From positions 1 through 27,283 of IMG/VR virus record IMGVR_UViG_3300050821_002311: a stretch of 27,283 bases of DNA. The stretch is one strand, 5' to 3'. Positions within the stretch are counted from its first letter, which is position 1. Every line of letters starts with the position of its first letter. This document shows positions 1 to 5,914 of the stretch, one piece after another. The DNA is from a virus. Both the position numbers and the translations under genes were made by a program. Under the pieces are notes generated by a model, which saw only the letters and a list, made by a program, of their open reading frames with translations, was not told where the DNA came from and made no database searches.

Positions 1-29
1 GCAAGAGACGAAACAAGGGAATACGTTAG
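1..29 (+). CDS. possible 3' end of an upstream gene
   Basis: The frame beginning at base 3 is open and closes with TAG at 27-29, immediately before the ATG at 30. It would end in KRRNKGIR. Back-to-back spacing is usual in this genome, so this may be the tail of an upstream gene cut by the window edge. Eight codons are too few to prove coding, and no product can be named. Confidence 0.2.
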
Positions 30-413
30 ATGCCGACCATCCACCTCACAACCACCGAAGCTCGTCGCCACGGCCTTCTAGCCAAGCGGATAGGCAAGAA
101 ATCTGTAGCTAAGGCCCATTGCATGTTTCCCGCCCTCTGTGAGGCTGCTGGACTACCGAGGCCGGTTCCTGAGTGGAAATTCCACGGTACAAGGAAATGG
201 GCGTTCGATTGGGCTTTCGTAAATGAAAAGGTGGCTATCGAAATTGAAGGGGGTGCCCATGTTTACGGACGGCATCACAGGCCCAAAGGATACGCGAACG
301 ATTGCGAAAAATATAACGAAGCAACAATCCTGGGCTGGCGACTTATCAGAGTAAGCCCGCAGCAATTTGCATCGGGTGCCGCTCTGGAACTTGTGAGGCG
401 AGCGTTGGCGTGA
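30..413 (+). CDS. PD-(D/E)XK-like phage endonuclease
   Basis: This 127-aa protein resembles the small restriction-endonuclease-like nucleases of phages (the DUF559/resolvase-like group). Residues 50-75 read as a beta strand with D60, followed by AIEIEGG with E71 and E73, a PD-(D/E)-x-E style metal site. Downstream, E93, K94 and the strand GWRLIRVSPQQF (102-113) fit the rest of the fold. The N-terminal 30 residues are basic and may contact DNA. The likely role is DNA cleavage in replication, recombination or Holliday-junction processing; the substrate is not readable from sequence. The start at 30 has an AAGGGA Shine-Dalgarno about 10 bases upstream. Assignment rests on motif pattern only. Confidence 0.6.
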   Translation: MPTIHLTTTEARRHGLLAKRIGKKSVAKAHCMFPALCEAAGLPRPVPEWKFHGTRKWAFDWAFVNEKVAIEIEGGAHVYGRHHRPKGYANDCEKYNEATILGWRLIRVSPQQFASGAALELVRRALA

Positions 414-508
414 ACCTGGACATGTCGCGGGGCGGGGCATCGGAGAGGCTATCGCTGGTGTGGACGCTGGCTAAGGGGTTGGTGCCGCGTGGAGGGATAG
501 GACGATGA
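410..508 (+). CDS. small ORF, duplicate C-terminal fragment of the 1297-1488 gene
   Basis: A frame open from GTG 410 (or ATG 422) encodes about 28-32 residues including RGGASERLSLVWTLAKG and ends in TGA at 506-508. It overlaps the stop of the endonuclease gene and the ATG at 505 of the next gene. The segment closely matches the C-terminus of the protein encoded at 1297-1488 (ARGGASERLSRVATLAMDK), and the DNA shares the block GGGGCATCGGAGAGGCTATCGC. It therefore looks like a partial duplication that lost the N-terminal part. The overlaps at both ends mean it could still be translated and couple its neighbours. Function unknown. Confidence 0.4.
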   Translation: MNLDMSRGGASERLSLVWTLAKGLVPRGGIGR

Positions 509-732
509 GCAAGCGAGGACATGGAGATGGACATGGCAGACACGGTGCGGGTAGGCCGCGCGGAATGCGTTGCGGGCATATCAAGTCGCCTTTAGTGGTT
601 AGCGATGGAATTGAGGAGTGCAATGCCATTAGCAACGAGGGAGAAAAATGCGAACGACCGAAAAACCATGAAGGTATGCACGAGGCAACAGATGGAATCG
701 TATCGAATTGGCGAGTTCGATGGACTTCATGA
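505..732 (+). CDS. small Cys/His protein, probably zinc-binding
   Basis: A 75-aa protein of unknown function. The first 20 residues are Gly/His/Arg-rich. The second half carries C39, C49, H55 and H59 in the arrangement C-x9-C-x5-H-x3-H, followed by W69. Short phage proteins with a C...C...HxGxH...W pattern are common, and a single bound zinc is the likely reason. The start is supported by GGAGGG at 491-496 and by the ATGA overlap with the small ORF before it. It lies in an operon-like row of tiny early genes. No enzymatic motif is visible. Confidence 0.6.
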   Translation: MSKRGHGDGHGRHGAGRPRGMRCGHIKSPLVVSDGIEECNAISNEGEKCERPKNHEGMHEATDGIVSNWRVRWTS

Positions 733-756
733 GAGCCAAGGGAAGGGAGTAGACCG

Positions 757-876
757 ATGACGCCAGAAGAATATGCGTGCAAGTTGTGCGACGAAAACGA
801 CATCATAGAAATCGGTTACGAAATGCTGATTACGGACGCCATCCGTCGGAATGCGGAAGCACGCCAAAAAATCTGA
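757..876 (+). CDS. small early protein, N-terminal part of a possibly frameshifted gene
   Basis: This 39-aa frame begins MTPEEYACKLCDEND and stops at TGA 874-876. An AAGGGAG Shine-Dalgarno lies upstream of ATG 757. A C8-x2-C11 pair is present. It overlaps the next frame (851-988) in the +1 register. Skipping one A in the run of six A at 866-871 would join the two into one 76-aa helical protein (…AEARQKSEDAAEVV…) that reads naturally across the joint. It may therefore be half of a single gene broken by an indel or a sequence error, or two truly overlapping genes. Function unknown. Confidence 0.5.
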   Translation: MTPEEYACKLCDENDIIEIGYEMLITDAIRRNAEARQKI

Positions 877-988
877 GGATGCCGCCGAAGTCGTCAACGA
901 TCTTTTGGAGGCACGCAATAACATCGGCTGGCGTCAGGTCGAAGCGTTGGACAAGATAGCGAGCACGATGGAAAAGAACTCACAATAA
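851..988 (+). CDS. small early protein, C-terminal part of the same possible frameshifted gene
   Basis: A 45-aa frame beginning MRKHAKKSEDAAEVV and ending TMEKNSQ. It is Glu/Ala/Lys-rich and predicted helical. The ATG at 851 has no convincing Shine-Dalgarno and lies within the coding part of the preceding frame. Both points favour reading it as the continuation of the 757 gene after a +1 shift at the A6 run rather than as an independent gene. No known family is recognised. Confidence 0.45.
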   Translation: MRKHAKKSEDAAEVVNDLLEARNNIGWRQVEALDKIASTMEKNSQ

Positions 989-1015
989 CGGCGTGGAAGA
1001 TTTACAGGAGGTAGC

Positions 1016-1300
1016 ATGAAAAAGTATCGCAAAAAGCCGGTGGTTATTGAGGCAATTCAATTCCTCCCGGATACCAAGTTCCCTCTTGGATGGGGATTAA
1101 CGGATTACACGGTGAACGCGGATAGGTCAATAACCATCAACACCATCGAAGGAAAAATGCGAGCCGATTTTGGGGACTGGATTATCAAGGGCATCATGGG
1201 CGAGTTTTATCCATGCAAACATGCTATTTTTGAGAAGTCTTACGAGGAGGTTAGCATGAGCCTGGACCTATCGAAACTGACGCCGGATAAAGAAACATGA
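1016..1300 (+). CDS. conserved phage protein of the KKYRKKPVVIEAIQF family
   Basis: A 94-aa protein starting MKKYRKKPVVIEAIQF, the hallmark of a very widespread small phage family of unknown function. The middle carries the usual MRADFGDWIIKGIMGEFYPC segment (about 49-68), ending in the typical IFEKSYEEV. The start has a near-perfect AGGAGG five bases upstream, suggesting strong expression. Its stop overlaps the next ATG as ATGA. It is cytoplasmic by appearance, with no signal peptide or membrane segment. Family membership is from memory of the motif; the role is unknown. Confidence 0.75.
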   Translation: MKKYRKKPVVIEAIQFLPDTKFPLGWGLTDYTVNADRSITINTIEGKMRADFGDWIIKGIMGEFYPCKHAIFEKSYEEVSMSLDLSKLTPDKET

Positions 1301-1488
1301 GCTACACCACCTGGATCCTCCCTCATCCAGGCTCACCCTGGGAACCACGCTACACCCTGCACAACGTCAGCGAGGCCGAGGCGGTGACAGCGGGGATGAT
1401 GTGGCACGCGGACCTGTTGGCGCGGGGTGGGGCATCGGAGAGGCTATCGCGGGTTGCTACTTTGGCCATGGATAAGGTTCCGCAATGA
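1297..1488 (+). CDS. hypothetical protein, 63 aa
   Basis: A short protein beginning MSYTTWILPHPGSPWEP with a mixed, partly helical C-terminal half. It is coupled on both sides: its ATG overlaps the previous stop and its TGA overlaps the ATG of the radical SAM gene. The C-terminal 25 residues are echoed in the fragment at 410-508, so the family has duplicated in this genome. No motif allows a functional call. Its fixed position directly before the radical SAM gene is the only functional hint. Confidence 0.6.
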   Translation: MSYTTWILPHPGSPWEPRYTLHNVSEAEAVTAGMMWHADLLARGGASERLSRVATLAMDKVPQ

Positions 1489-2441
1489 ACGTGCTTTTAC
1501 TTCAACTTGACGGCAAGATGCCCAACATTGCCCTGATGCGCATAGCCGCTCATCATCGTGGCCAAGGCGACTTCGTTTATCTCCAGCAAGTGCGGAACAA
1601 GGATCACGACTTTGCCCCTGGATTATTCGACCGCTGGGACAAGGTGTACGCGAGTTTGATTTTCACGAAGTCACAACCGATCGCGCAAGCCGTGAAGCGT
1701 GCTTATCCTGACGCCATCATTGCGGGAAGCGGCTGGAACAATAAACGCACAAGCGACTATGGCATTCCAGAGGAAGGTCCGCGCGATTACAGCGACTACC
1801 CCGCATTCCGTTCGTCCATTGGCTTTTCGCAACGCGGATGCCGCTTGCATTGCGGATTCTGCAAGGTGCCTGAGATGGAGGGGAAGGTTCACGAATCGGC
1901 TACGATCCGCGAGATTTGGCGCGGCGGCAAGTGGCCAAAGGAAATCATTCTGCTCGACAACGACTTTTTCGGCTCTCCCTCATGGCGTGAGAAAATCTCG
2001 GAGATCAAGGGGCACGGTTTCAAGGTGTCGCTTTCCCAAGGTGTGAATGCCCGCCTCATGAACGAAGAACAAGCGGCGGCGCTGGCCAGCATTCAGTATC
2101 GAAATGACGCCATGACGCGGCCCTGCATTCATACAGCCTGGGATAACCTTGGAGACGAGAAACCATTGTTTCGCGGATTGAAGGCTCTCAAAAAGTATGG
2201 CGTGCGGCCTGACAATATCACCGTCTACATGCTAATCGGCTACGAGCAACCGTTTCTTGTCGAGGCCGACTTTGAGAGGCATCGGAAGTTGAGGGAGTTT
2301 GGTTGCAGGCCGTACCCGATGCCGTATGTCCGCAATGACGAGCTGCGCGGCTTTCAACGGTGGATCGTGAGGCGAGCGGATTTGATGATTCCGTGGGATT
2401 ATTTCAAGGCGGCGAACTATCGGCCGGAACGGTGTGCGTGA
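1485..2441 (+). CDS. radical SAM enzyme with B12-binding-like N-terminus
   Basis: A 318-aa protein with the canonical radical SAM cluster motif CRLHCGFC (C119, C123, C126), which binds a 4Fe-4S cluster and cleaves S-adenosylmethionine. The first ~110 residues look Rossmann-like (strand NVLLLQL, then PDAIIAGSGW), as in the cobalamin-binding half of B12-dependent radical SAM proteins, but the usual DxHxxG cobalamin His motif is not evident. Later strands (EIILLDNDFF, about 164-173; NITVYMLIGYE, about 255-265) fit the partial TIM barrel. It is not obviously QueE. The target is unknown; modification of nucleic acid or of a protein or peptide are both possible. It is translationally coupled to genes on both sides. 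Confidence 0.85.
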   Translation: MNVLLLQLDGKMPNIALMRIAAHHRGQGDFVYLQQVRNKDHDFAPGLFDRWDKVYASLIFTKSQPIAQAVKRAYPDAIIAGSGWNNKRTSDYGIPEEGPRDYSDYPAFRSSIGFSQRGCRLHCGFCKVPEMEGKVHESATIREIWRGGKWPKEIILLDNDFFGSPSWREKISEIKGHGFKVSLSQGVNARLMNEEQAAALASIQYRNDAMTRPCIHTAWDNLGDEKPLFRGLKALKKYGVRPDNITVYMLIGYEQPFLVEADFERHRKLREFGCRPYPMPYVRNDELRGFQRWIVRRADLMIPWDYFKAANYRPERCA

Positions 2442-2560
2442 TTGAGGCTATCGCGTGCCCGGAATGCAACCATCGCGACGGTGACGATTCTTGCGAATGT
2501 TCTTTTTGCGAGTATGAAGCCGATCCAGACATACCATCGCGCTGGAGGGAATGCCCATGA
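2438..2560 (+). CDS. 40-aa zinc-ribbon mini-protein
   Basis: I take GTG 2438 as the start because it overlaps the stop of the radical SAM gene (GTGA), the coupling style used across this window. An in-frame ATG at 2360 lies well inside that gene. The product has Cys at 7, 10, 19, 21 and 24 (CPEC … CECSFC), a rubredoxin-like or zinc-ribbon pattern, followed by an acidic tail. It could bind zinc or another metal. The tight link suggests a partner role with the radical SAM enzyme, but that is inference. Confidence 0.55.
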   Translation: MIEAIACPECNHRDGDDSCECSFCEYEADPDIPSRWRECP

Positions 2561-2751
2561 CCGGGGAGCCGCTTACCATTGAATCGCTGGCCAGAGTTCT
2601 GCACGAAATAAATACGAGCGTCATAAACGCTCATCGCCACGAAGTTAAGTACCTTGATCCAGTGGCGAATAATTTTGATGACTTGCATCCAATACATCGA
2701 CGAGTTCGCATGGAGCAAGCCCGCTTACTTTTTGAGAGGATCATGAGGTAA
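2557..2751 (+). CDS. hypothetical protein, 64 aa
   Basis: Begins MTGEPLTIESLARVLHEIN. Two ATGs are available; 2557 is preferred because GGAGGG at 2544-2549 is 7 bases from it and only 1 base from 2551, and because it makes an ATGA overlap with the preceding stop. The sequence is helical and contains several His (HRHE near residue 28, HPIHRR near 46). Similar short His-containing proteins are frequent in phage early regions. No function can be assigned. Confidence 0.6.
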   Translation: MTGEPLTIESLARVLHEINTSVINAHRHEVKYLDPVANNFDDLHPIHRRVRMEQARLLFERIMR

Positions 2752-2756
2752 ACCCA

Positions 2757-3032
2757 ATGACCCCCACTGAACGCCAAGCCCTAATCGCACGCTGTCCAGA
2801 AGTCGAGATCGTGTTTGCGGAACTGGATAGGTGCCGACGCAGCCAGAGGCAGTATGTCAAGATGATTGTGGAGGCGGGAATACCTTTGGAGGCAATTCGA
2901 GCGTCCGTCACTTGGGAATTAACGGACGAACTGAAACGAACCATCGTTGAAGTGACGGACAAGATCCGAGAGATCGCGGCTTATGCGATTGATCGTGGCG
3001 AGATCGACCGCGTTTTAGAGGGCAAGCCATGA
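2757..3032 (+). CDS. hypothetical helical protein, 91 aa
   Basis: A charged, almost entirely helical protein (MTPTERQALIARCPEVE…). It follows the previous gene after a 5-base gap and its stop overlaps the next ATG. There are no metal motifs, membrane segments or catalytic signatures. It may form a helical bundle or small coiled coil. It is not recognised. Confidence 0.6.
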   Translation: MTPTERQALIARCPEVEIVFAELDRCRRSQRQYVKMIVEAGIPLEAIRASVTWELTDELKRTIVEVTDKIREIAAYAIDRGEIDRVLEGKP

Positions 3033-3217
3033 CCACCAAAGAAGCTATCCAGGATTTGGCAGATGTCCGCCTTTTACTTGGCGTGTTCATAAAGCCGCTG
3101 AGATCGTTATTCCGCAAGGACATTGCCGAAAGACTTGACGGCCAAATGCTGGCCCTGGACCACGCCATAGGCATCATGCGGGAAAAGGAAGAACCCAAAC
3201 CGGGAGGTCAGTCATGA
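3029..3217 (+). CDS. hypothetical protein, 62 aa
   Basis: Starts MTTKEAIQDLADVRLLL and ends in a Pro/Lys-rich tail. Helical and amphipathic. ATGA overlaps occur at both ends, so it is translated as part of the run 2757-3387. Its opening resembles the next protein (MTTQQAIDLASSL), hinting at two diverged copies, but the match is only about ten residues. Function unknown. Confidence 0.6.
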   Translation: MTTKEAIQDLADVRLLLGVFIKPLRSLFRKDIAERLDGQMLALDHAIGIMREKEEPKPGGQS

Positions 3218-3387
3218 CGACACAACAAGCAATTGACCTTGCATCGAGCCTCAAAACAGGTCCGCTCCTGCCGCAATACCGTGAAGCTCTGGAAAAGCTA
3301 ATCGATCTTGCACGCCGCACGGTAGAATGTGCCCCAGCTCCAAAGGAAAAGGTAGCGGGGTACAAGTCGGAAGATTGGAGGCAATGA
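3214..3387 (+). CDS. hypothetical protein, 57 aa
   Basis: ATG 3214 overlaps the preceding stop, with a GGGAGGT Shine-Dalgarno at about 3202-3208. The protein begins MTTQQAIDLASSLKTG, is helical through residue 36 and ends GYKSEDWRQ. It keeps the operon continuous up to the LexA-like gene, whose GTG is two bases after this stop. No family recognised; possible distant copy of the 3029 gene. Confidence 0.55.
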   Translation: MTTQQAIDLASSLKTGPLLPQYREALEKLIDLARRTVECAPAPKEKVAGYKSEDWRQ

Positions 3388-3388
3388 A

Positions 3389-3694
3389 GTGAGTCTCTTA
3401 ACCGGCCGCCAACTGGAAATCTTCACGTTCATTTACGAGCACGCTCGCGACAATGGATTTCAACCGAGCTACCGTGAGATCGGTGAGCGTTTCGGGATAA
3501 GATCACCCAATGGGATGAAGGAACATTTGAGGCTCATACGGAGGAAAGGATACCTTGCATTGCCGAAGTCATTCCATCAGGCGAGGGCTGTTGTTTTTCT
3601 CAAGCGTCCGGATGGAACCGCCTTCCATGGCTTCTCCGAAAAGCAAGAAAGTATTTCCCATGCGACGAACACGGCAGCAGGCATCCTAAATTGA
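3389..3694 (+). CDS. stand-alone LexA-type DNA-binding domain protein
   Basis: Residues 4-57 match the winged-helix N-terminal domain of LexA: LTGRQLEIFTFIYEHARDNG, then PSYREIGERFGI, then HLRLIRRKGYL, the standard order of helix 1, recognition helix-turn-helix and wing. At 101 aa there is no S24 autoprotease domain (no Ser/Lys dyad region), so it cannot self-cleave as classical LexA does. It could compete with host LexA at SOS boxes or regulate phage promoters. A candidate palindromic operator lies at 4284-4301. The GTG start follows the previous stop by one base. Confidence 0.75.
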   Translation: MSLLTGRQLEIFTFIYEHARDNGFQPSYREIGERFGIRSPNGMKEHLRLIRRKGYLALPKSFHQARAVVFLKRPDGTAFHGFSEKQESISHATNTAAGILN

Positions 3695-3704
3695 AAGGAC
3701 AGCG

Positions 3705-4079
3705 ATGGCATCGAATCTTGAACGCATACGCAAGCTAACCGCGAAAGGCGTCGTGCCGGTTGATTCCCTGCCGCTGGAAGTGCCGCAAACGATTTCCGTT
3801 CCAGAGGCACGACCAGCCAAACCGAAGGGACCAGCGTACACGCCGCCGAAGAAAGGCAAGAAGAAACGCCGCAAGGTTTATCTCAAGACACGCTTGCCTA
3901 TTGGTTCAAAGTTCGAGCTTGAATACGTCGCGGAGGAACTTTGGAAGGGTACGCTCAAGGTTCCGGATTGTCCGCTGTTCGGTGGTCAGGCGAGCGGCAT
4001 CTTCAAGTGCCTTGACAAGATCGACGATTATTACCGGGTTCACAAAGAAGAGGTTGACAAGCAAAAGCCAGCGGGTTAA
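3705..4079 (+). CDS. hypothetical basic protein, 124 aa
   Basis: Three parts are visible: a short helical N-terminus, a Pro/Lys linker with KKGKKKRRK near residues 49-57, and a compact C-terminal part with GSKFELEYVAEELWKGTLKV and a final helix. The basic patch suggests contact with DNA or RNA. AAAGGA lies just upstream of the ATG. It is the last gene before the 600-base gene-poor stretch and is followed at 4101 by a terminator-like hairpin, so it probably closes this operon. Not recognised. Confidence 0.6.
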   Translation: MASNLERIRKLTAKGVVPVDSLPLEVPQTISVPEARPAKPKGPAYTPPKKGKKKRRKVYLKTRLPIGSKFELEYVAEELWKGTLKVPDCPLFGGQASGIFKCLDKIDDYYRVHKEEVDKQKPAG

Positions 4080-4100
4080 AACATTGCCATGGATGTAAAG

Positions 4101-4151
4101 AAAAGAAGCCTGGCTAAATCCAAATGTTATTGGACAGGCCAAGCTTCTTTT
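4101..4151 (+). terminator. three-part hairpin, likely terminator of the first gene block
   Basis: AAAAGAAGC (4101-4109) pairs with GCTTCTTTT (4143-4151). Inside it TGGC pairs with GCCA, and inside that TCCAA (4119-4123) pairs with TTGGA (4130-4134) around a 6-base loop. The descending T tract is only four long, and because the stem starts with AAAA it could work in both directions. Position 22 bases after the last stop fits a terminator. Confidence 0.6.
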
Positions 4152-4223
4152 CAGACAAGAATATTTCTCAGAAGTCAATTTACCAAGCACCGGCCGTAAA
4201 TTCAACTTCCAATTCTTGTCTGA
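4151..4223. other. 73-nt nested inverted repeat
   Basis: The outer arms TCAGACAAGAAT (4151-4162) and ATTCTTGTCTGA (4212-4223) are a perfect 12-base inverted repeat. Within them GAAGT pairs with ACTTC and AATTTA pairs with TAAATT, leaving a GC-rich apex (around CCGGCCG). The paired blocks are in register, so the segment can fold into one long interrupted stem. It directly abuts the hairpin at 4101-4151. This is more structure than a terminator needs; a structured RNA, protein-binding site or origin element is possible. Confidence 0.55.
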
Positions 4224-4283
4224 TTCATTTCTTTTCTTCCTGTCAACCAGATAGTTGGCTATCCCCTTGGTTTGGGAAACATT

Positions 4284-4301
4284 CCATGTTTGCGAACATG
4301 G
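4284..4301. promoter_or_regulatory. 18-base near-perfect palindrome, candidate operator
   Basis: CCATGTTTGCGAACATGG is symmetric at 8 of 9 positions per half, the only mismatch being next to the centre. It could be bound by a dimeric regulator or fold as a 7-base stem with a TGCG loop. It lies in the gene-poor region about 600 bases after the LexA-like gene. It contains GAAC, as in some SOS boxes, but does not match a known SOS consensus well. Confidence 0.4.
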
Positions 4302-4526
4302 CACCTGCCACCGAAATGGTCACGAAGACAGGCACCGACGTAGAACGCACGGCCCGGAGGCGAGATATGGCCCTTGCTCCGCTGACGGCTGAGATATGCC
4401 GTAGGGGATGCTCGTTTGGCTGGCTTGCCCGTTTCGGAATGGTGAAGCTTGAACCTCTGAATCCGGTATCTGCGAACGGATTGGCGGCGATGGTTGAGGA
4501 ACCCGGCGAGAGTCGGTAGGGCTGTT

Positions 4527-4546
4527 ATGCGGCCTTATCGCCGCAT
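4527..4546. other. short perfect hairpin
   Basis: ATGCGGC (4527-4533) and GCCGCAT (4540-4546) form a 7-base GC-rich stem with a 6-base loop. No T tract follows, so it is a poor intrinsic terminator. Four bases later comes the imperfect palindrome at 4550-4566. Together they may form a regulatory site ahead of the 4684 gene. Confidence 0.35.
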
Positions 4547-4683
4547 TGAATGGCAACGCGTTCCATCGTTAAACTAAAACGCGGGGTACTATAGCCCAAG
4601 GTACGTACAAACAGACTAGACGCTACTCGGATACTAACTCCGCGAGGTCTAACTGTCTCGCTTGCTCAGGAAAGGAAAGACTC

Positions 4684-5145
4684 ATGTGCTTCGTGAATGA
4701 ATGCGATTGGTCACCGATGGTCAATGAAGAAGCGGATATAAAAGCGTGCGGATGTACCAAGTGCGACGAGTGCCATGCGGTCATTGAATACGGCGATTCG
4801 ATGCACACGATTTACCAGCAAGAATCGGAAGAGTGCCTTCAATGCCGAGACGGATGGTGCGAATGCGAGGGAGATTGCTGCGAATGTTCAGACCCGGACT
4901 TTGGCGAGACGTTCGATTACGTCCGCTGCGAGCAATGCGACAAGTTTTTGAAAGCCGTGGAAGCGGCAGAGATCGAGGCCGGATGCGGACCACATGAAGC
5001 ACGTCCAATGTTGTCGATGATGGTCGAGGACATAAACAACGGCGGCAGGGAAGAGGCGAGGAAGTATTTCAAGAAAGCCAAGGCGATGTTTCCGGAGCTG
5101 GTAGCGTCCGGATATCTTGGCGGTCTGTGGCGGAAAATGTTTTAG
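4684..5145 (+). CDS. Cys-rich protein with multiple zinc-binding motifs
   Basis: A 153-aa protein with 16 Cys in the first ~101 residues, including C27-x2-C30, C51-x2-C54, the dense cluster C59/C61/C65/C66/C68 and C82-x2-C85. At least two structural zinc sites are likely. The C-terminal 50 residues are Cys-free and helical (NNGGREEARKYFKKAKAMF). Phages encode similar proteins that start with a plain Cys-rich domain, but I cannot name a family or function. AGGAAAGGAAAG lies upstream of ATG 4684, which opens the second block of small genes. Confidence 0.6.
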   Translation: MCFVNECDWSPMVNEEADIKACGCTKCDECHAVIEYGDSMHTIYQQESEECLQCRDGWCECEGDCCECSDPDFGETFDYVRCEQCDKFLKAVEAAEIEAGCGPHEARPMLSMMVEDINNGGREEARKYFKKAKAMFPELVASGYLGGLWRKMF

Positions 5146-5160
5146 GAAAGGAAATGCAAA

Positions 5161-5445
5161 ATGTCTTGCCCGACGTGCGATCATACGATGGAATCTATCG
5201 GAGTCACCGCGGAAGGATTGCGTTATTTTTGGTGTCCGCGATGCGGCACGCTGCGAAGTAAAAACGGCATGGCCGAAACAGGACATGACGAGATCACGCA
5301 TCCAAAATTGGTTGATAGGTGCAGAGGATTTGTCGCTGATTTTTGTTCCGGTGAATTGAAAGACCTCAATGAAGTTTCTCACTCTTTGAATTATCACGGC
5401 ATCGAGGAAGCGATTCACATTCCAAGCGAAAGGACACAACGATGA
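5161..5445 (+). CDS. zinc-ribbon protein, 94 aa
   Basis: C3-x2-C6 and C25-x2-C28 (CPTC … CPRCG) form a classical zinc ribbon, with the strand GLRYFWCPRCGTL between. The rest is helical with a further CRGFVADFC pair. Such ribbons bind nucleic acid or stabilise small phage proteins. AGGAAAGGAAA stands upstream of the ATG, and the stop overlaps the next ATG. The partner is unknown. Confidence 0.6.
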   Translation: MSCPTCDHTMESIGVTAEGLRYFWCPRCGTLRSKNGMAETGHDEITHPKLVDRCRGFVADFCSGELKDLNEVSHSLNYHGIEEAIHIPSERTQR

Positions 5446-5732
5446 TCCGCGTCTGGAAATACCCGGTAGAACTGGATAGCGTCAAAGACGGCCAGCACGA
5501 AGTCATGATTGACGCACCGAAAGGAGCGAAGCCGCTCTGCGTCATGAAGCAAGCGGGCACAAATTACCTCTGGGCGGAAGTGGATGAGGACGCTCCGAAA
5601 GTCGAGAATGAAATCGAGCTATTCGTTATCGGGACTGGCCACGGATCGGTAAAGCCAAACACGCGGCACTTGGGGAGTGTGATTGACGGTGCGTTTGTGT
5701 GGCATGTTTACGTGTGGGAGGATAAGCGATGA
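5442..5732 (+). CDS. DUF7352-like phage protein
   Basis: The 96-aa sequence has the layout of a common phage family of unknown function: an IWKYP-like opening (VWKYPVELD), IDAPKGAKPL, a middle LWAEVDEDAPKVENEIE, and a closing GTGHGSV … GAFVWHVYVWE. It is all beta in appearance and of the usual length for the family (about 80-100 aa). The family name is from memory. It overlaps both neighbours by ATGA. Confidence 0.6.
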   Translation: MIRVWKYPVELDSVKDGQHEVMIDAPKGAKPLCVMKQAGTNYLWAEVDEDAPKVENEIELFVIGTGHGSVKPNTRHLGSVIDGAFVWHVYVWEDKR

Positions 5733-5914
5733 CCTTCGATGAAGAAGCCTACCAAGTATGCTTGGCCGCAAAAGACAAACGCACGAACCAGATAATTGCC
5801 AAGCTAGTTCGTGACCGTGCGGCCCTCTTGGAGGCGGCAAAGATCGCTTGCAAATGTCCAGGATTAGAAAAGATTTTAGGTGCGGCTATCTCAGAAGCAG
5901 AGAGGGACGCATGA
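5729..5914 (+). CDS. hypothetical helical protein, 61 aa
   Basis: Charged and mostly helical (MTFDEEAYQVCLAAKDKR … AALLEAAKIACKCPG). A CKC pair occurs near residue 42. ATGA overlaps at both ends place it firmly in the 5161-6159 run. No recognised domain. Confidence 0.55.
   Translation: MTFDEEAYQVCLAAKDKRTNQIIAKLVRDRAALLEAAKIACKCPGLEKILGAAISEAERDA

Larger units (their letters stand above)
4080..4683. other. 604-base gene-poor region with structured elements
   Basis: This is the only stretch over 300 bases without a convincing gene. It holds a terminator-like hairpin (4101-4151), a larger nested hairpin (4151-4223), a short hairpin GATAG-ttgg-CTATC (4250-4263), an 18-base palindrome (4284-4301), a hairpin (4527-4546), and an imperfect palindrome around AACGCGTT (4550-4566). 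A weak -10-like TACTAT at 4587-4592 might start transcription of the next block, but no good -35 is seen. Frames open here lack ribosome sites and look unlike neighbouring genes. A regulatory region, a structured RNA or a replication origin are all possible. Confidence 0.6.

Noticed and set aside
777-959. 60-codon frame MQVVRRKRHH… overlapping the split early gene
   Set aside because: Arg-rich and low in natural pattern; the other two frames here have the better ribosome site and residue composition.
1485-2441. radical SAM gene as QueE (queuosine pathway)
   Set aside because: QueE proteins are shorter, begin with the cluster motif near the N-terminus, and travel with queC/queD, which are absent here.
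3906-4304. 132-codon minus-strand frame over the 3705 gene end and the hairpins
   Set aside because: It is a shadow of the + strand gene and crosses structured DNA. No ribosome site or domain is seen.
4124-4519. 131-codon open frame in the gene-poor region, including a possible shorter gene from ATG 4287
   Set aside because: It runs through the hairpins at 4130-4223, has no clear ribosome site at either start, and its residue pattern is unlike the neighbouring genes. The part after 4287 cannot be fully excluded.
4585-4683. possible tRNA or small RNA gene before the 4684 gene
   Set aside because: No cloverleaf could be drawn, and there is no T-loop GTTC motif or CCA end.
4888-5439. 183-codon minus-strand frame opposite two zinc-protein genes
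   Set aside because: Antisense of well-supported coupled genes with ribosome sites; no motif in the minus product.
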